Assembly: GCA_046347155.1 (NCBI GenBank)
Contig: JAXMGT010000001.1
Span: forward strand, 248,001 to 312,000
Source of the DNA: RPQJ01 sp046347155
Lineage (GTDB): Bacteria > Pseudomonadota > Gammaproteobacteria > Steroidobacterales > Steroidobacteraceae
Length of the DNA stretch: 64,000 bases
Direction of reading: 5' to 3'
Part shown: positions 9,189 through 17,022 of the stretch, piece after piece
Position numbering within the stretch: position 1 is the first letter of the stretch
Layout of the letters: each line of letters begins with the position of its first letter
Position numbers and translations under genes: made by a program
Notes under the pieces: generated by a model
Told to the model about the DNA's origin: nothing
Database searches by the model: none
Seen by the model: only the letters and a program-made list of their open reading frames with translations

Positions 9189-9242
9189 TCCCCCTGGGGC
9201 CGGGACCCCGGACGGCAGCGTACGCCCGCCTCGGCCGCCCGG

Positions 9243-11498
9243 CTAGAAGAGCTCGAGCGGGTCCACGTCGAGGGACCACCGAACCCGCTTCGCCTCGGGC
9301 AGCGCCTCGATCGCCGGCAGCCACGCCGAGAACAGGCGCTGCAGTGGCCCGTGCGAGGCGGCGTGCAGCAGCAGCTGGCCGCGGTAGTGGCCGGCCCGGC
9401 GTTCCATCGGCGCCGTGGCCGGCCCGAGCACTTCGACCGCCGTGCCCGTGAGCGGCAGCGCGAGCTCGCGCGCGCGGTCGAGGAACGCAAGCGGGACCTC
9501 GCGCCGGGCCGCCTCGGCGCGCAGCACCGCGATCCGCGCATACGGCGGCCAGCGTGCGTCCCGGCGCTCGGCGAGCGCGGCCCGGGCGTAAGCCTCGTAG
9601 CCGCCCTCGACCAGGCACTGGAGCAGCGGGTGGTCCGGGTATTCCGTCTGCACGAGCACTTCGCCCGGCCGCTCGGCGCGACCGGCACGGCCGGCGACCT
9701 GCACGATCGTCTGCGCGAGGCGCTCGCTCGCCCTGAAGTCCGTGCCGAACAAGCCCTGGTCCGCGTTCAACACCACGACCAGCGTGACGTCCGGGAAGTG
9801 GTGGCCCTTCGCGAGCATCTGCGTGCCCACGAGCAGCCGGACGTCGCCGCGCGTCACCCGGTCGAGCGCCGCCTCGAGCGCGCCGCGCCGACGCACCGAG
9901 TCGCGGTCGATCCGCGCGAGTGGCGTGTCCGGGTAGAGCTGGGCGAGCGTTTCCTCGACGCGCTCGGTGCCCTGGCCGACCGGCTTCACGGGCTCGCCGC
10001 AGTCCGGGCAGACCTCCGGCACCGGCCGCTCGGTGCCGCAGTGGTGGCAGTGCAGCCGCTGCTCGCGCCGGTGCACCGTGAGCCGTGCGTCGCAGCGCGG
10101 ACAGGGGGCGACCCAGCCACACGCCGGGCAGAAGAGCGACGGTGCGTAGCCGCGCCGGTTCAGGTACACGAGCACCTGGCCGCCCGATTCGAGGTGGCGC
10201 CCGATCGCGAGCACCGTCGGCGTCGCGATGCCCTGCGTCGACGCGTGGCGGCGCAGGTCGACGAGGTGCAGCCGCGGCTGCGACGCGCCGCCGGTCCGGT
10301 CGGGCAGTTCGAGCAGGACCGCGCGGCCCGCCTGTGCCCGCTCGAGGCTCTCGAGCGACGGCGTCGCCGAGCCGAGCACGACCGGGATGCCGAGCCGCTG
10401 CGCGCGCGCGAGTGCGAGGTCGCGTGCCGAGTAACGGAATCCTTCCTGCTGCTTGTAGGACGGGTCGTGTTCCTCGTCCACGACGATGAGGCCCGGGCGC
10501 GCCAGCGGGGCGAACACGGCCGAGCGCGTGCCGATCACGACCGGGGCGGCACCGGAGCGCGCGGCGCGCCAGGCGCGCAGGCGCTCGAGGTCCGTGAGCG
10601 AGGAGTGCAGCACGGCGAGCGGAGCGTCGAACCGCGCGGCGAACCGGGCCACGAGTTGCGGTGTGAGCGCGATCTCGGGCACCAGCACCAGCGCCTGATC
10701 GCCCCGCGCGACGACGGCCTCGATCGCCCGGAGGTACACCTCGGTCTTGCCGCTGCCGGTGACGCCGTGCAGCAGGAACGATGCGGTCTTGCCCTGCGCG
10801 GCCGCGATCGCCTCGATCGCCGCGCGCTGCGCCGGCGTCGGCTCGGGCACCGCGCCGCGCCGGGGGTCAGAAGGTGCTGGCCAAGTCGCTCCTCGGGAAC
10901 CGCTGTGCTGGTCGGTACCTTCTGCCCCCTTGCCCGCCGCTTCGGCAACCCGAAGCTTCAACACCCAGCCTCGCGACTCGAGTTCCCGGACGTGGTCGCG
11001 CCATCGCGCGGACACCGTCGCGAGGCCCGCCGCGTCGGCATGGTCCCGTTGCCGCAGGTGATCGACGATCGCGCGCAGGCTCGTCGCACGCGGCGACAGT
11101 GTCGGGAGGCCGTCCGTCCGGGCGGCCGCCGAGAGGGTCCAGCGCTCGCTGAGCTCCACGGTCGATTCGCCGCTGCGCAGCGGCGCGGGCAGCGCCGCCG
11201 CGATCACCTCGCCGACCGGGTGGCGGTAGTAATCCGCGGCCCAGACGAGCAGTTCGAGCAGCGGCCGGTCGACGGCCGGCTGTTCGTCGAGCACGGCGAT
11301 CGCCGCGCGCAGCTTCGACTCCGGCAGGTCGGACGTGGCGCGGTGCTCGACGAGCACGCCGACGACGCGTCGCCGGCCGAACGGCACCCAGATCCGCACG
11401 CCCGGCAGCAGTGTCTCCGCCTCGACACCGTGCGGCGGCCGGTAGTCGAACAGGCGCCGGAGCGGCGCGTCGATCGCGACACCGAGCAGCCCGCTCAC
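9243..11498 (-). CDS. priA: Primosomal protein N', replication-restart helicase PriA
   Basis: 751 residues. The N-terminal 3'-DNA-end-binding and winged-helix region (1-180) is followed by a linker and helicase lobes with Walker A (GVTGSGKT, 245-252), a DEEH box (VDEEHDPSYKQQ) and the two zinc-binding Cys clusters (CPACG, CPRC, CHHCG, CPDCG) characteristic of PriA. It unwinds and remodels stalled forks and loads the replisome by way of PriB/DnaT. Residues about 191-212 (GAEGTDQHSGSRGATWPAPS) sit in the linker and are encoded by an inserted inverted-repeat element, in frame (see repeat at 10862). A cluster of DnaA-box-like sites lies just upstream of its start. Confidence 0.95.
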   Translation of the reverse strand: MSGLLGVAIDAPLRRLFDYRPPHGVEAETLLPGVRIWVPFGRRRVVGVLVEHRATSDLPESKLRAAIAVLDEQPAVDRPLLELLVWAADYYRHPVGEVIAAALPAPLRSGESTVELSERWTLSAAARTDGLPTLSPRATSLRAIVDHLRQRDHADAAGLATVSARWRDHVRELESRGWVLKLRVAEAAGKGAEGTDQHSGSRGATWPAPSDPRRGAVPEPTPAQRAAIEAIAAAQGKTASFLLHGVTGSGKTEVYLRAIEAVVARGDQALVLVPEIALTPQLVARFAARFDAPLAVLHSSLTDLERLRAWRAARSGAAPVVIGTRSAVFAPLARPGLIVVDEEHDPSYKQQEGFRYSARDLALARAQRLGIPVVLGSATPSLESLERAQAGRAVLLELPDRTGGASQPRLHLVDLRRHASTQGIATPTVLAIGRHLESGGQVLVYLNRRGYAPSLFCPACGWVAPCPRCDARLTVHRREQRLHCHHCGTERPVPEVCPDCGEPVKPVGQGTERVEETLAQLYPDTPLARIDRDSVRRRGALEAALDRVTRGDVRLLVGTQMLAKGHHFPDVTLVVVLNADQGLFGTDFRASERLAQTIVQVAGRAGRAERPGEVLVQTEYPDHPLLQCLVEGGYEAYARAALAERRDARWPPYARIAVLRAEAARREVPLAFLDRARELALPLTGTAVEVLGPATAPMERRAGHYRGQLLLHAASHGPLQRLFSAWLPAIEALPEAKRVRWSLDVDPLELF
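10862..10929 (-). repeat. Variable-stem/conserved-core element, copy 1, inserted in frame in priA
   Basis: Arms 10862-10875 (GGGGGTCAGAAGGT) and 10917-10929 (ACCTTCTGCCCCC) are complementary with a single bulged T. Between them is the core 10885-10907 (GTCGCTCCTCGGGAACCG...), which differs at only two of 23 positions from the cores at 24143 and 24315. The arms are unrelated in sequence to the arms of those copies. It is read through as PriA linker sequence without a stop. Confidence 0.85.
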
Positions 11499-11843
11499 CG
11501 GTCGCGATCCTTATGTGAAGTTGTCCACATGCGCTGTGGAAAAGTCTGTGGACGGACTGCGCGTAGCGGGGGCAAGTGCCGGTCCTGCCGATGGGTTTTG
11601 CATTCTGGTCAGAATTTCGCCGGCAAAAAAATTAGTCATTGACAATCAGTGGGTTGACACAACCCGGCACCCCGTCCGTGGACTCTGTCCAGTTTGCCGG
11701 CCCGCTCTGACGCGCCCTGCGCGGCGGCGCCGGCGGCCGCGGTGCAAATCCCGGCAGCACATCGCGTCAACCGATTGTCCCGACACGCGTTTTGACCACT
11801 GTGGGAGCGGTCGCAGCCGGGCCCGGACGGGCAGTCTAACCTC
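11499..11843. other. Intergenic region between priA and the sigma factor gene (345 bp)
   Basis: No gene is supported. It holds the DnaA-box-like cluster at 11521-11555 and an AT-rich patch (about 11610-11645: AATTTCGCC then AAAAAAATTAG). Two TTGACA hexamers (11639, 11654) have no convincing -10 partner. The promoters of priA and of the sigma factor gene must lie here. Confidence 0.6.
11521..11555. promoter_or_regulatory. Cluster of three DnaA-box-like 9-mers upstream of priA
   Basis: TTGTCCACA (11521-11529, direct), TGTGGAAAA (11535-11543; reverse complement TTTTCCACA) and TGTGGACGG (11547-11555; reverse complement CCGTCCACA) lie within 35 bases, starting 22 bases upstream of the priA start. 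The first two are one mismatch or less from TTWTNCACA. They could autoregulate priA by way of DnaA or form a DnaA-titration or reactivation site. The context is not that of a usual oriC. Confidence 0.4.
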
Positions 11844-12464
11844 ATGACGACGTTTGCTAGTCTCCAATTCGAACTGCCACCGGGGCCCGTCCAGGCCACC
11901 GCGGCGACGGCGAGGGCACGATTGAACCAGGCGGCCGAGCTGAATGCGTTCCTGATGGGCGTCGAACGGCGCGCGTGCCGGATTGCCGAACTCGCGGTCC
12001 GCAACCGGGACGATGCGCTCGACATCGTGCAGTCGGCGATGATGAAACTCGCGCAGGGCTACGCACAGCGCCCCGCCCCCGAGTGGCCGCCGATCTTCCA
12101 CCGTATCCTCGTGAACACGATCCGCGACCAGCAGCGCCGGCGGGCGGTCCGGGGACGGATCTTCGCGCTGCTGCCCGGGCAATGGGGCAGCGACGACGAG
12201 CCGGCCGAGGATCCGATCGAGCAGGTGCCCGACGGCGGCCCGGAGCCGTCCGTGCGCGTCGCGACCGGCGAGGCGATGGAGCGGCTCGAGTCCGCGCTCG
12301 CACGGCTGCCGGCGCGGCAGCGCGAGGCGTTCCTGCTGCGCTGCCTCGAGGGACTCGACGTCGAATCGACGGCCGCTGCGATGGGCTGTTCGGCCGGGAG
12401 CGTGAAGACGCACTATTTTCGCGCGCTCGGCACGCTGCGCGAACAACTGGGCGAGGTGTGGTGA
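11844..12464 (+). CDS. ECF-type RNA polymerase sigma factor
   Basis: 206 residues. Region sigma-2 is seen in RNRDDALDIVQSAMMKLAQG with the -10-recognition stretch IFHRILVNTIRDQQRRR, and region sigma-4 in LPARQREAFLLRCLEGLDVESTAAAMGCSAGSVKTHYFRALGTLRE, a helix-turn-helix that reads the -35 element. There is an acidic linker between them (about 110-135). The stop overlaps the start of the next gene (TGATG), and the four genes to 13766 look like one operon. The group sigma factor/DUF3619/exported protein/DUF3106 is a recurring arrangement in beta- and gammaproteobacteria. The following membrane protein may act as a regulator of this sigma factor. Confidence 0.85.
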   Translation: MTTFASLQFELPPGPVQATAATARARLNQAAELNAFLMGVERRACRIAELAVRNRDDALDIVQSAMMKLAQGYAQRPAPEWPPIFHRILVNTIRDQQRRRAVRGRIFALLPGQWGSDDEPAEDPIEQVPDGGPEPSVRVATGEAMERLESALARLPARQREAFLLRCLEGLDVESTAAAMGCSAGSVKTHYFRALGTLREQLGEVW

Positions 12465-12844
12465 TGACGAACCGCTGGAACCCTGAATCCGACTTCGAGC
12501 GCACCGCGCGCGCTACGTTCGACGCGGCGGTCGAGTCGACCGATGCCGACACGCGGGCACGGCTGACGGCCGCGCGCCGCGCTGCAGTGGCGGCCGCCGA
12601 CCGCCCGGTGCGCGCGTCCTGGGGCCGGTGGGCGCCGGCCACGGCGCTCGCGACGCTGGCCATCGCAGCGGTGATCGCGTGGCGCGTCGAGGCGCCCGCG
12701 ACGGTTGCGCGAGCGCCGGACGCCTCGATCGAACCGGTCGAACTGCTCGCGGATTCCGAGGGACTCGAACTCGTCGAGAACGATCTCGCGTTCTACGAAT
12801 GGCTGGACACGGTTGCACCGGCGGACGGCGGAGGTGCCGGTTGA
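12464..12844 (+). CDS. Single-pass membrane protein, DUF3619-like, probable regulator of the sigma factor
   Basis: 126 residues, with its ATG overlapping the sigma factor TGA. The cytoplasmic N-terminus (MTNRWNPESDFERTARATFD...DTRARLTAARRAA) leads to one membrane segment at about residues 56-74 (APATALATLAIAAVIAW) and an acidic periplasmic tail (ELLADSEGLELVENDLAFYEWLDT). That tail is typical of DUF3619 proteins and of short anti-sigma-like partners. No zinc-binding HxxxCxxC motif is present, so it is not a classical ZAS anti-sigma factor. Role inferred from position. Confidence 0.6.
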   Translation: MTNRWNPESDFERTARATFDAAVESTDADTRARLTAARRAAVAAADRPVRASWGRWAPATALATLAIAAVIAWRVEAPATVARAPDASIEPVELLADSEGLELVENDLAFYEWLDTVAPADGGGAG

Positions 12845-13125
12845 GGCCCGCGCCGGTCCTTGTCGCCGTCGCGGGCCTGCTGTGGGCGGGCGGATCGTCG
12901 GTGCGTGCGGCCGACGCCGCGGCGGCGCCGCCGCCCGTGGCGGACGCGGACTTCCTCGAATACCTCGGGAGCTGGGACGGCAGCGATGCCGACTGGCAGG
13001 TGATGGCCGCGGACAGGGCCGCGGTGCGCCCAGCGGCGGGCGCACAGGAATCGAAAGCGAAGACGGCGGCGAACGCGTCGCCGGTGGCGGCCGGTGACGG
13101 TGCAGCGCACCAGGAGCAGCAGTGA
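12841..13125 (+). CDS. Small exported protein of the sigma-factor operon
   Basis: 94 residues from a TTG start that overlaps the previous stop (TTGA). Reading from that TTG gives a normal Sec signal (RPAPVLVAVAGLLWAGGSSVRAAD). The mature part has a conserved-looking patch FLEYLGSWDGSDADWQVM and an Ala/Lys-rich low-complexity end. FLEYLGSW-type segments recur in small exported proteins encoded between DUF3619 and DUF3106 genes. Its stop overlaps the next ATG. Function unknown; genuine because of the signal peptide and four-base couplings on both sides. Confidence 0.6.
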   Translation: MRPAPVLVAVAGLLWAGGSSVRAADAAAAPPPVADADFLEYLGSWDGSDADWQVMAADRAAVRPAAGAQESKAKTAANASPVAAGDGAAHQEQQ

Positions 13126-13766
13126 TGAAGCGTACGGTCCTCGGTCTGGTCGCCGGCGTGGCGCTCACGCTCGGCGTGGCCGCACATGCGGACAAATCGA
13201 AGTCGCCGCCGGGCGTGGCGTGGTCCCAGCTGAGTGCCGAACAGCAGAAGCTCCTCGCACCGATGCAGGGGCGCTGGGCCTCGATGCCGCCGGAACGCCA
13301 GCAGGCGCTCGCAAACGGCGCAACGCGCTGGGAGGGCATGACGCCCGAGGAGCGCGACCAGGCGAAGGCTCGATTCGAGCAGTGGCACGACCTGCCGCCC
13401 GCCGAACGGGAGAAGATCCGCGAGCGCTACAAGGAATTCCGCACCCTGCCCCCGGCCGAGCAGGACCGCCTGCGCCAGGCCTACCGTCGCTACAACTCGC
13501 TGCCGCCCGAGGAACGCGACGCACTGCGCAAGCGCTGGTCCGAGGTCCCGCCCGAGGAGCGCTCGCAGCTGCGCGAACGGTGGAAGAAGCTCACGCCCGG
13601 GCAGCGCGAACGGCTGCGCGGGGCGCTCGACCGGATGACGCCGGAACAGCGCGCCCGGCTGCGCGAGCGGCTCGAGTCGATGACGCCCGAGCAGCGGGCC
13701 GAGATGCGCCGCAAGCTCGAGGCCATGACGCCCGAGGAGCGCCAGGCCTGGCTCGAGGGGAAATAG
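13125..13766 (+). CDS. Exported DUF3106 protein built of TPEER/LPPxER repeats
   Basis: 213 residues with a signal peptide (MKRTVLGLVAGVALTLGVAAHA). The rest is about ten tandem helical repeats of 15-19 residues, each with the core (M/L)(T/P)PEER/ER followed by a basic amphipathic stretch: MPPERQQALANG, MTPEERDQAKAR, LPPAEREKIRER, LPPAEQDRLRQA, LPPEERDALRKR, MTPEQRARLRER, MTPEERQAWLEG. Such proteins are periplasmic and of unknown function. It is last in the sigma-factor operon, so it may be the envelope effector or a sensor. Its last codons, GGG AAA TAG, run into the left arm of repeat A2, whose conserved flank includes AAATAG. Confidence 0.8.
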   Translation: MKRTVLGLVAGVALTLGVAAHADKSKSPPGVAWSQLSAEQQKLLAPMQGRWASMPPERQQALANGATRWEGMTPEERDQAKARFEQWHDLPPAEREKIRERYKEFRTLPPAEQDRLRQAYRRYNSLPPEERDALRKRWSEVPPEERSQLRERWKKLTPGQRERLRGALDRMTPEQRARLRERLESMTPEQRAEMRRKLEAMTPEERQAWLEGK

Positions 13767-13839
13767 GGGACATTCTGGATTCCGGGTACCGCCCGACGTT
13801 CCGGGGCCGCGGCCCCGTGCCGAAATCCAGATCGTCCCC
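13766..13839. repeat. GGGGACATTC-type inverted repeat, copy A2 (between convergent genes)
   Basis: Left arm 13766-13781 (GGGGACATTCTGGATT) and right arm 13824-13839 (AATCCAGATCGTCCCC) pair at 14 of 16 positions around a 42-base spacer that contains a second small palindrome (GGGGCCGCGGCCCC, 13803-13816). The left arm begins at the last base of the DUF3106 stop codon; the right arm ends four bases from the pntB stop. Confidence 0.8.
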
Positions 13840-13843
13840 GGGT

Positions 13844-15253
13844 TCAGCTCTTCAGGACGCCGAGCACCTCGTCGAGCATCTTCTTCGCGTCGCCGAACAG
13901 CATCCGGTTGTTCTCCTTGAAGAACAGCGGGTTGTCGACGCCGGCATAGCCCGAGGCCATCGAGCGCTTCATGACGATCGAGGTCTTCGCCTTCCAAACC
14001 TGCAGCACCGGCATGCCGGCGATCGGGCTCGTCGGGTCGTCTTCGGCCGACGGGTTCACGATGTCGTTCGCGCCGATCACCATCGCGACGTCGGTGTCCG
14101 GGAAGTCGTCGTTGATCTCGTCCATCTCCATCACGATGTCGTAGGGCACCTTGGCCTCGGCCAGGAGCACGTTCATGTGGCCGGGCATGCGGCCCGCGAC
14201 CGGGTGGATCCCGAAGCGCACGTTGACGCCCTTGTCCCTCAGAAGCTTCGTGATCTCGAACACCGTGTGCTGCGCCTGCGCGACCGCCATGCCGTAGCCC
14301 GGCACGATGATCACGTTCTTCGCGCCGCGCAGCAGGTCGGCCGTCTCGGCCGCGGTCACCGCGACCACCTCGCCCTGGGGCTCACCCGGCTTCGCGGCTG
14401 GCGCCGCGCCCTCGCCGGTGCCGAAGCCGCCGGCGATCACCGCGAGGAACTTGCGGTTCATCGCCCGGCACATGATGTACGAGAGGATCGCGCCCGACGA
14501 GCCGACCAGCGCGCCGGTGACGATCAGCAGGTCGTTCGAGAGCATGAAGCCGGTGGCCGCCGCGGCCCAGCCCGAGTAGCTGTTCAGCATCGACACGACG
14601 ACCGGCATGTCGGCGCCGCCGATCGCCATCACCATGTGCACGCCGAACGCGAGCGCGATCACCGTCATGACGACGAGCGGGGTCATCCCGGCGTCGATCG
14701 ACGGTGCGGCGAGGAACCTCGCCCCGAACCAGACGACGACCAGCAACCCGGCGAGGTTGATCCAGTGGCGCGCCGGCAGCAGCAGCGGCTTGCCGCCGAT
14801 CTTGCCGGAGAGCTTGCCGAACGCGATCACGGAGCCCGAGAACGTCACTGCGCCGATCAGGATGCCGAGGTAGATCTCGATCTCGTGGATGGCCTTCTCG
14901 GACCCCTCGAACGCGATCGAGGTGTCCACGTAGCTCGCGAACCCGACCAGGCACGCGGCCATGCCGACTAGGCTGTGCATCAGCGCCACCAGCTCCGGCA
15001 TCTGCGTCATCTGCACCTTCTTCGCGGCGTAGAGGCCCACGCCGCCGCCGACCGCGAGCGCGCCGACGATCCACGGCACGCCGGCCGCCGTCACGCGCGG
15101 GCCGAACACGGTCGCGAGCACGGCGATCGCCATGCCGACGATGCCGTAGAGGTTGCCGCGGCGGGAGGTCTCGGGGTTCGAGAGGCCGCCCAGGCTCAGG
15201 ATGAACAGGATGGCGGCGGCGATGTACGCGACCGCGACGAGATTGTCGTGCAT
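13844..15253 (-). CDS. pntB: NAD(P) transhydrogenase, beta subunit
   Basis: 469 residues. About nine membrane segments fill residues 1-260 (starting LVAVAYIAAAILFILSLGGL). The cytoplasmic NADP(H)-binding domain III covers 285-469, with the nucleotide loop VPGYGMAVAQAQH, the helix D/loop E residues GIHPVAGRMPGHMNVLLAEA and GANDIVNPSAEDDPTSPIAG. With the alpha subunit it couples hydride transfer from NADH to NADP+ to proton entry, supplying NADPH. It lies 10 bases downstream of pntA in one operon. Confidence 0.95.
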   Translation of the reverse strand: MHDNLVAVAYIAAAILFILSLGGLSNPETSRRGNLYGIVGMAIAVLATVFGPRVTAAGVPWIVGALAVGGGVGLYAAKKVQMTQMPELVALMHSLVGMAACLVGFASYVDTSIAFEGSEKAIHEIEIYLGILIGAVTFSGSVIAFGKLSGKIGGKPLLLPARHWINLAGLLVVVWFGARFLAAPSIDAGMTPLVVMTVIALAFGVHMVMAIGGADMPVVVSMLNSYSGWAAAATGFMLSNDLLIVTGALVGSSGAILSYIMCRAMNRKFLAVIAGGFGTGEGAAPAAKPGEPQGEVVAVTAAETADLLRGAKNVIIVPGYGMAVAQAQHTVFEITKLLRDKGVNVRFGIHPVAGRMPGHMNVLLAEAKVPYDIVMEMDEINDDFPDTDVAMVIGANDIVNPSAEDDPTSPIAGMPVLQVWKAKTSIVMKRSMASGYAGVDNPLFFKENNRMLFGDAKKMLDEVLGVLKS

Positions 15254-15263
15254 GTGCGACCCC

Positions 15264-16862
15264 TTACTTCCGGAACATCGCCAGCATGCGACGGGTGACG
15301 GCGAAGCCGCCGAACATGTTCACCGCGGTGAGCGCGAGCGCGAGCACCGCGAGCCCGAGGATCAGCCGGTCGGGCCGGTCGGCCGCGGTCGTCACGTGCG
15401 GGGGCGCGACCTGGATCAGCGCGCCGACCGCGATGATGCTCGAGATCGCGTTCGTGACGCTCATGAGCGGCGTGTGCAGCGAGGGCGTCACGTTCCAGAT
15501 CACCATGTAGCCGACGAAGCAGGCGAGCACGAACACCGTGAAGTGCGCGAGGAACGTGGCCGGCGCGTAGGCGCCGACGAGCCAGAAGAGAAGCGCGCCG
15601 ACGCCGGCAATCACCGCGAGGCTGCGCGCAGAGGCGGGCTCGCCACCGCCGCCGTGGCCGTGACCCGACTTTTTCGCCGGCGCGGCCGCCGCGGCCGGCT
15701 TCGCCGCCGGCGGCGGCGCGGCCGCGACCTTTGGCGCCGGTGGCGGCCAGGTGATCGTGCCCTGCTTGATCACCGTGAGCCCGCGGATCGCGTCGTCCTC
15801 GAAGTTGACGTTGATCGTGCCGTCCTTCGTCTTGCAGAGTTCCTCGGTGAGGCGCAGCAGGTTCGTCGAGTACAGCGTCGACGACTGGCGCGCCAGCCGG
15901 CTCGCGAGGTCCGTGTAGCCGATGATCGTGACGCCGTGGCGCACGACGGCCTCGCCGGGGACCGTGAGTTCGCAGTTGCCGCCCTGCTCGGCGGCCATGT
16001 CGACGATCACGCTGCCGGGCTTCATCGTGCGGACCATCTCGGCCGTGATCAGCTTCGGCGCCGGCTTGCCCGGGATCAGCGCGGTCGTGATGATGATGTC
16101 GGCGTCCTTTGCCTCGCGCGCGTACATCTCGCGCTGCGCCCGCTGGAACCCTTCGCTCATCACCTTCGCGTAGCCGCCGCCGCCGGAGCCTTCCTCCTCG
16201 TAGTCGACCTTGACGAACTCGCCGCCGAGCGAGGTGACCTGGTCGGCCACCTCGGCGCGGGTGTCGTTCGCCCGGACGATCGCGCCGAGGTTCGCGGCCG
16301 TGCCGATCGCGGCGAGGCCGGCGACGCCGGCACCGGCGATGAACACCTTCGCCGGAGGGATCTTGCCCGCGGCGGTGATCTGGCCGTTGAAGAACCGGCC
16401 GAACGCGTTCGCCGCTTCGACGACGGCGCGGTAGCCGCTGACGCCGGCCATCGAGGTGAGCGCGTCCATCTTCTGCGCGCGCGAGAGCTGGCGCGGCAGC
16501 GAGTCGATCGCGAGCACCGTGAGCCCGCGCTCGGCCATCACCTGCATCAGCTCCGGGTTCTGCGCCGGCCAGACGAAGCCGATCAGCGTCGCGCCGGGCC
16601 TCAGCTCGGCAACCTCGGCCGGCGTCGGCGGGCGCACCCGGAAGACGATGTCCGAGGCGGCGTAGAGCGCGGCGGCGTCGGGGGCGATCGTCGCGCCCGC
16701 GGCTGCGTAGGTGTCGTCGCCGAGGTTGGCCGCCTCGCCCGCGCCGTGCTCGACCGTCACCGCGAAGCCGAGCTTGATCAGCTTCTCGACCACGTCGGGA
16801 ACGGTGGCAACACGTTTTTCGCCCGCGTAGGTCTCGCGGGGCACTCCGATCGTCAGCGGCAT
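15264..16862 (-). CDS. pntA: NAD(P) transhydrogenase, alpha subunit (alpha-1 and alpha-2 fused)
   Basis: 532 residues. Domain I (1-375) begins MPLTIGVPRETYAGEKRVAT, the alanine-dehydrogenase/PNT signature, and contains the NAD loop (KVFIAGAGVAGLAAIGTA) and the mobile loop with the sequence GYTDLASRLARQ. An Ala/Pro-rich linker with a His/Gly patch (GHGHGGGGEP, about 395-425) joins it to four membrane segments (430-520). In some bacteria the soluble and membrane parts are two genes; here they are one, as in E. coli. Domain I binds NAD(H). First gene of pntAB. Confidence 0.95.
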   Translation of the reverse strand: MPLTIGVPRETYAGEKRVATVPDVVEKLIKLGFAVTVEHGAGEAANLGDDTYAAAGATIAPDAAALYAASDIVFRVRPPTPAEVAELRPGATLIGFVWPAQNPELMQVMAERGLTVLAIDSLPRQLSRAQKMDALTSMAGVSGYRAVVEAANAFGRFFNGQITAAGKIPPAKVFIAGAGVAGLAAIGTAANLGAIVRANDTRAEVADQVTSLGGEFVKVDYEEEGSGGGGYAKVMSEGFQRAQREMYAREAKDADIIITTALIPGKPAPKLITAEMVRTMKPGSVIVDMAAEQGGNCELTVPGEAVVRHGVTIIGYTDLASRLARQSSTLYSTNLLRLTEELCKTKDGTINVNFEDDAIRGLTVIKQGTITWPPPAPKVAAAPPPAAKPAAAAAPAKKSGHGHGGGGEPASARSLAVIAGVGALLFWLVGAYAPATFLAHFTVFVLACFVGYMVIWNVTPSLHTPLMSVTNAISSIIAVGALIQVAPPHVTTAADRPDRLILGLAVLALALTAVNMFGGFAVTRRMLAMFRK

Positions 16863-17022
16863 GGGGACCTCGACATTGCGTGGGTCCGGACCGTGCGCCG
16901 GCCGGGGCGCCTCGAGGACGGCCGGGCGGGGGCGGGCGGTGCCGGAACCGTGGATTTTCCCTGTGTTCCGGGTCTTTGTTCGGGGTTGGATTATTGCACA
17001 GCGGTCACGTATCTTTCAGTAC

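Noticed and set aside
11521..11645. Chromosome origin (oriC)
   Set aside because: DnaA-like boxes and an AT-rich patch exist, but there is no dnaA, dnaN, gidA or rpmH nearby and only three boxes.
11639..11659. Two TTGACA hexamers as -35 elements upstream of the sigma factor gene
   Set aside because: No -10-like hexamer at 16-18 bases from either.
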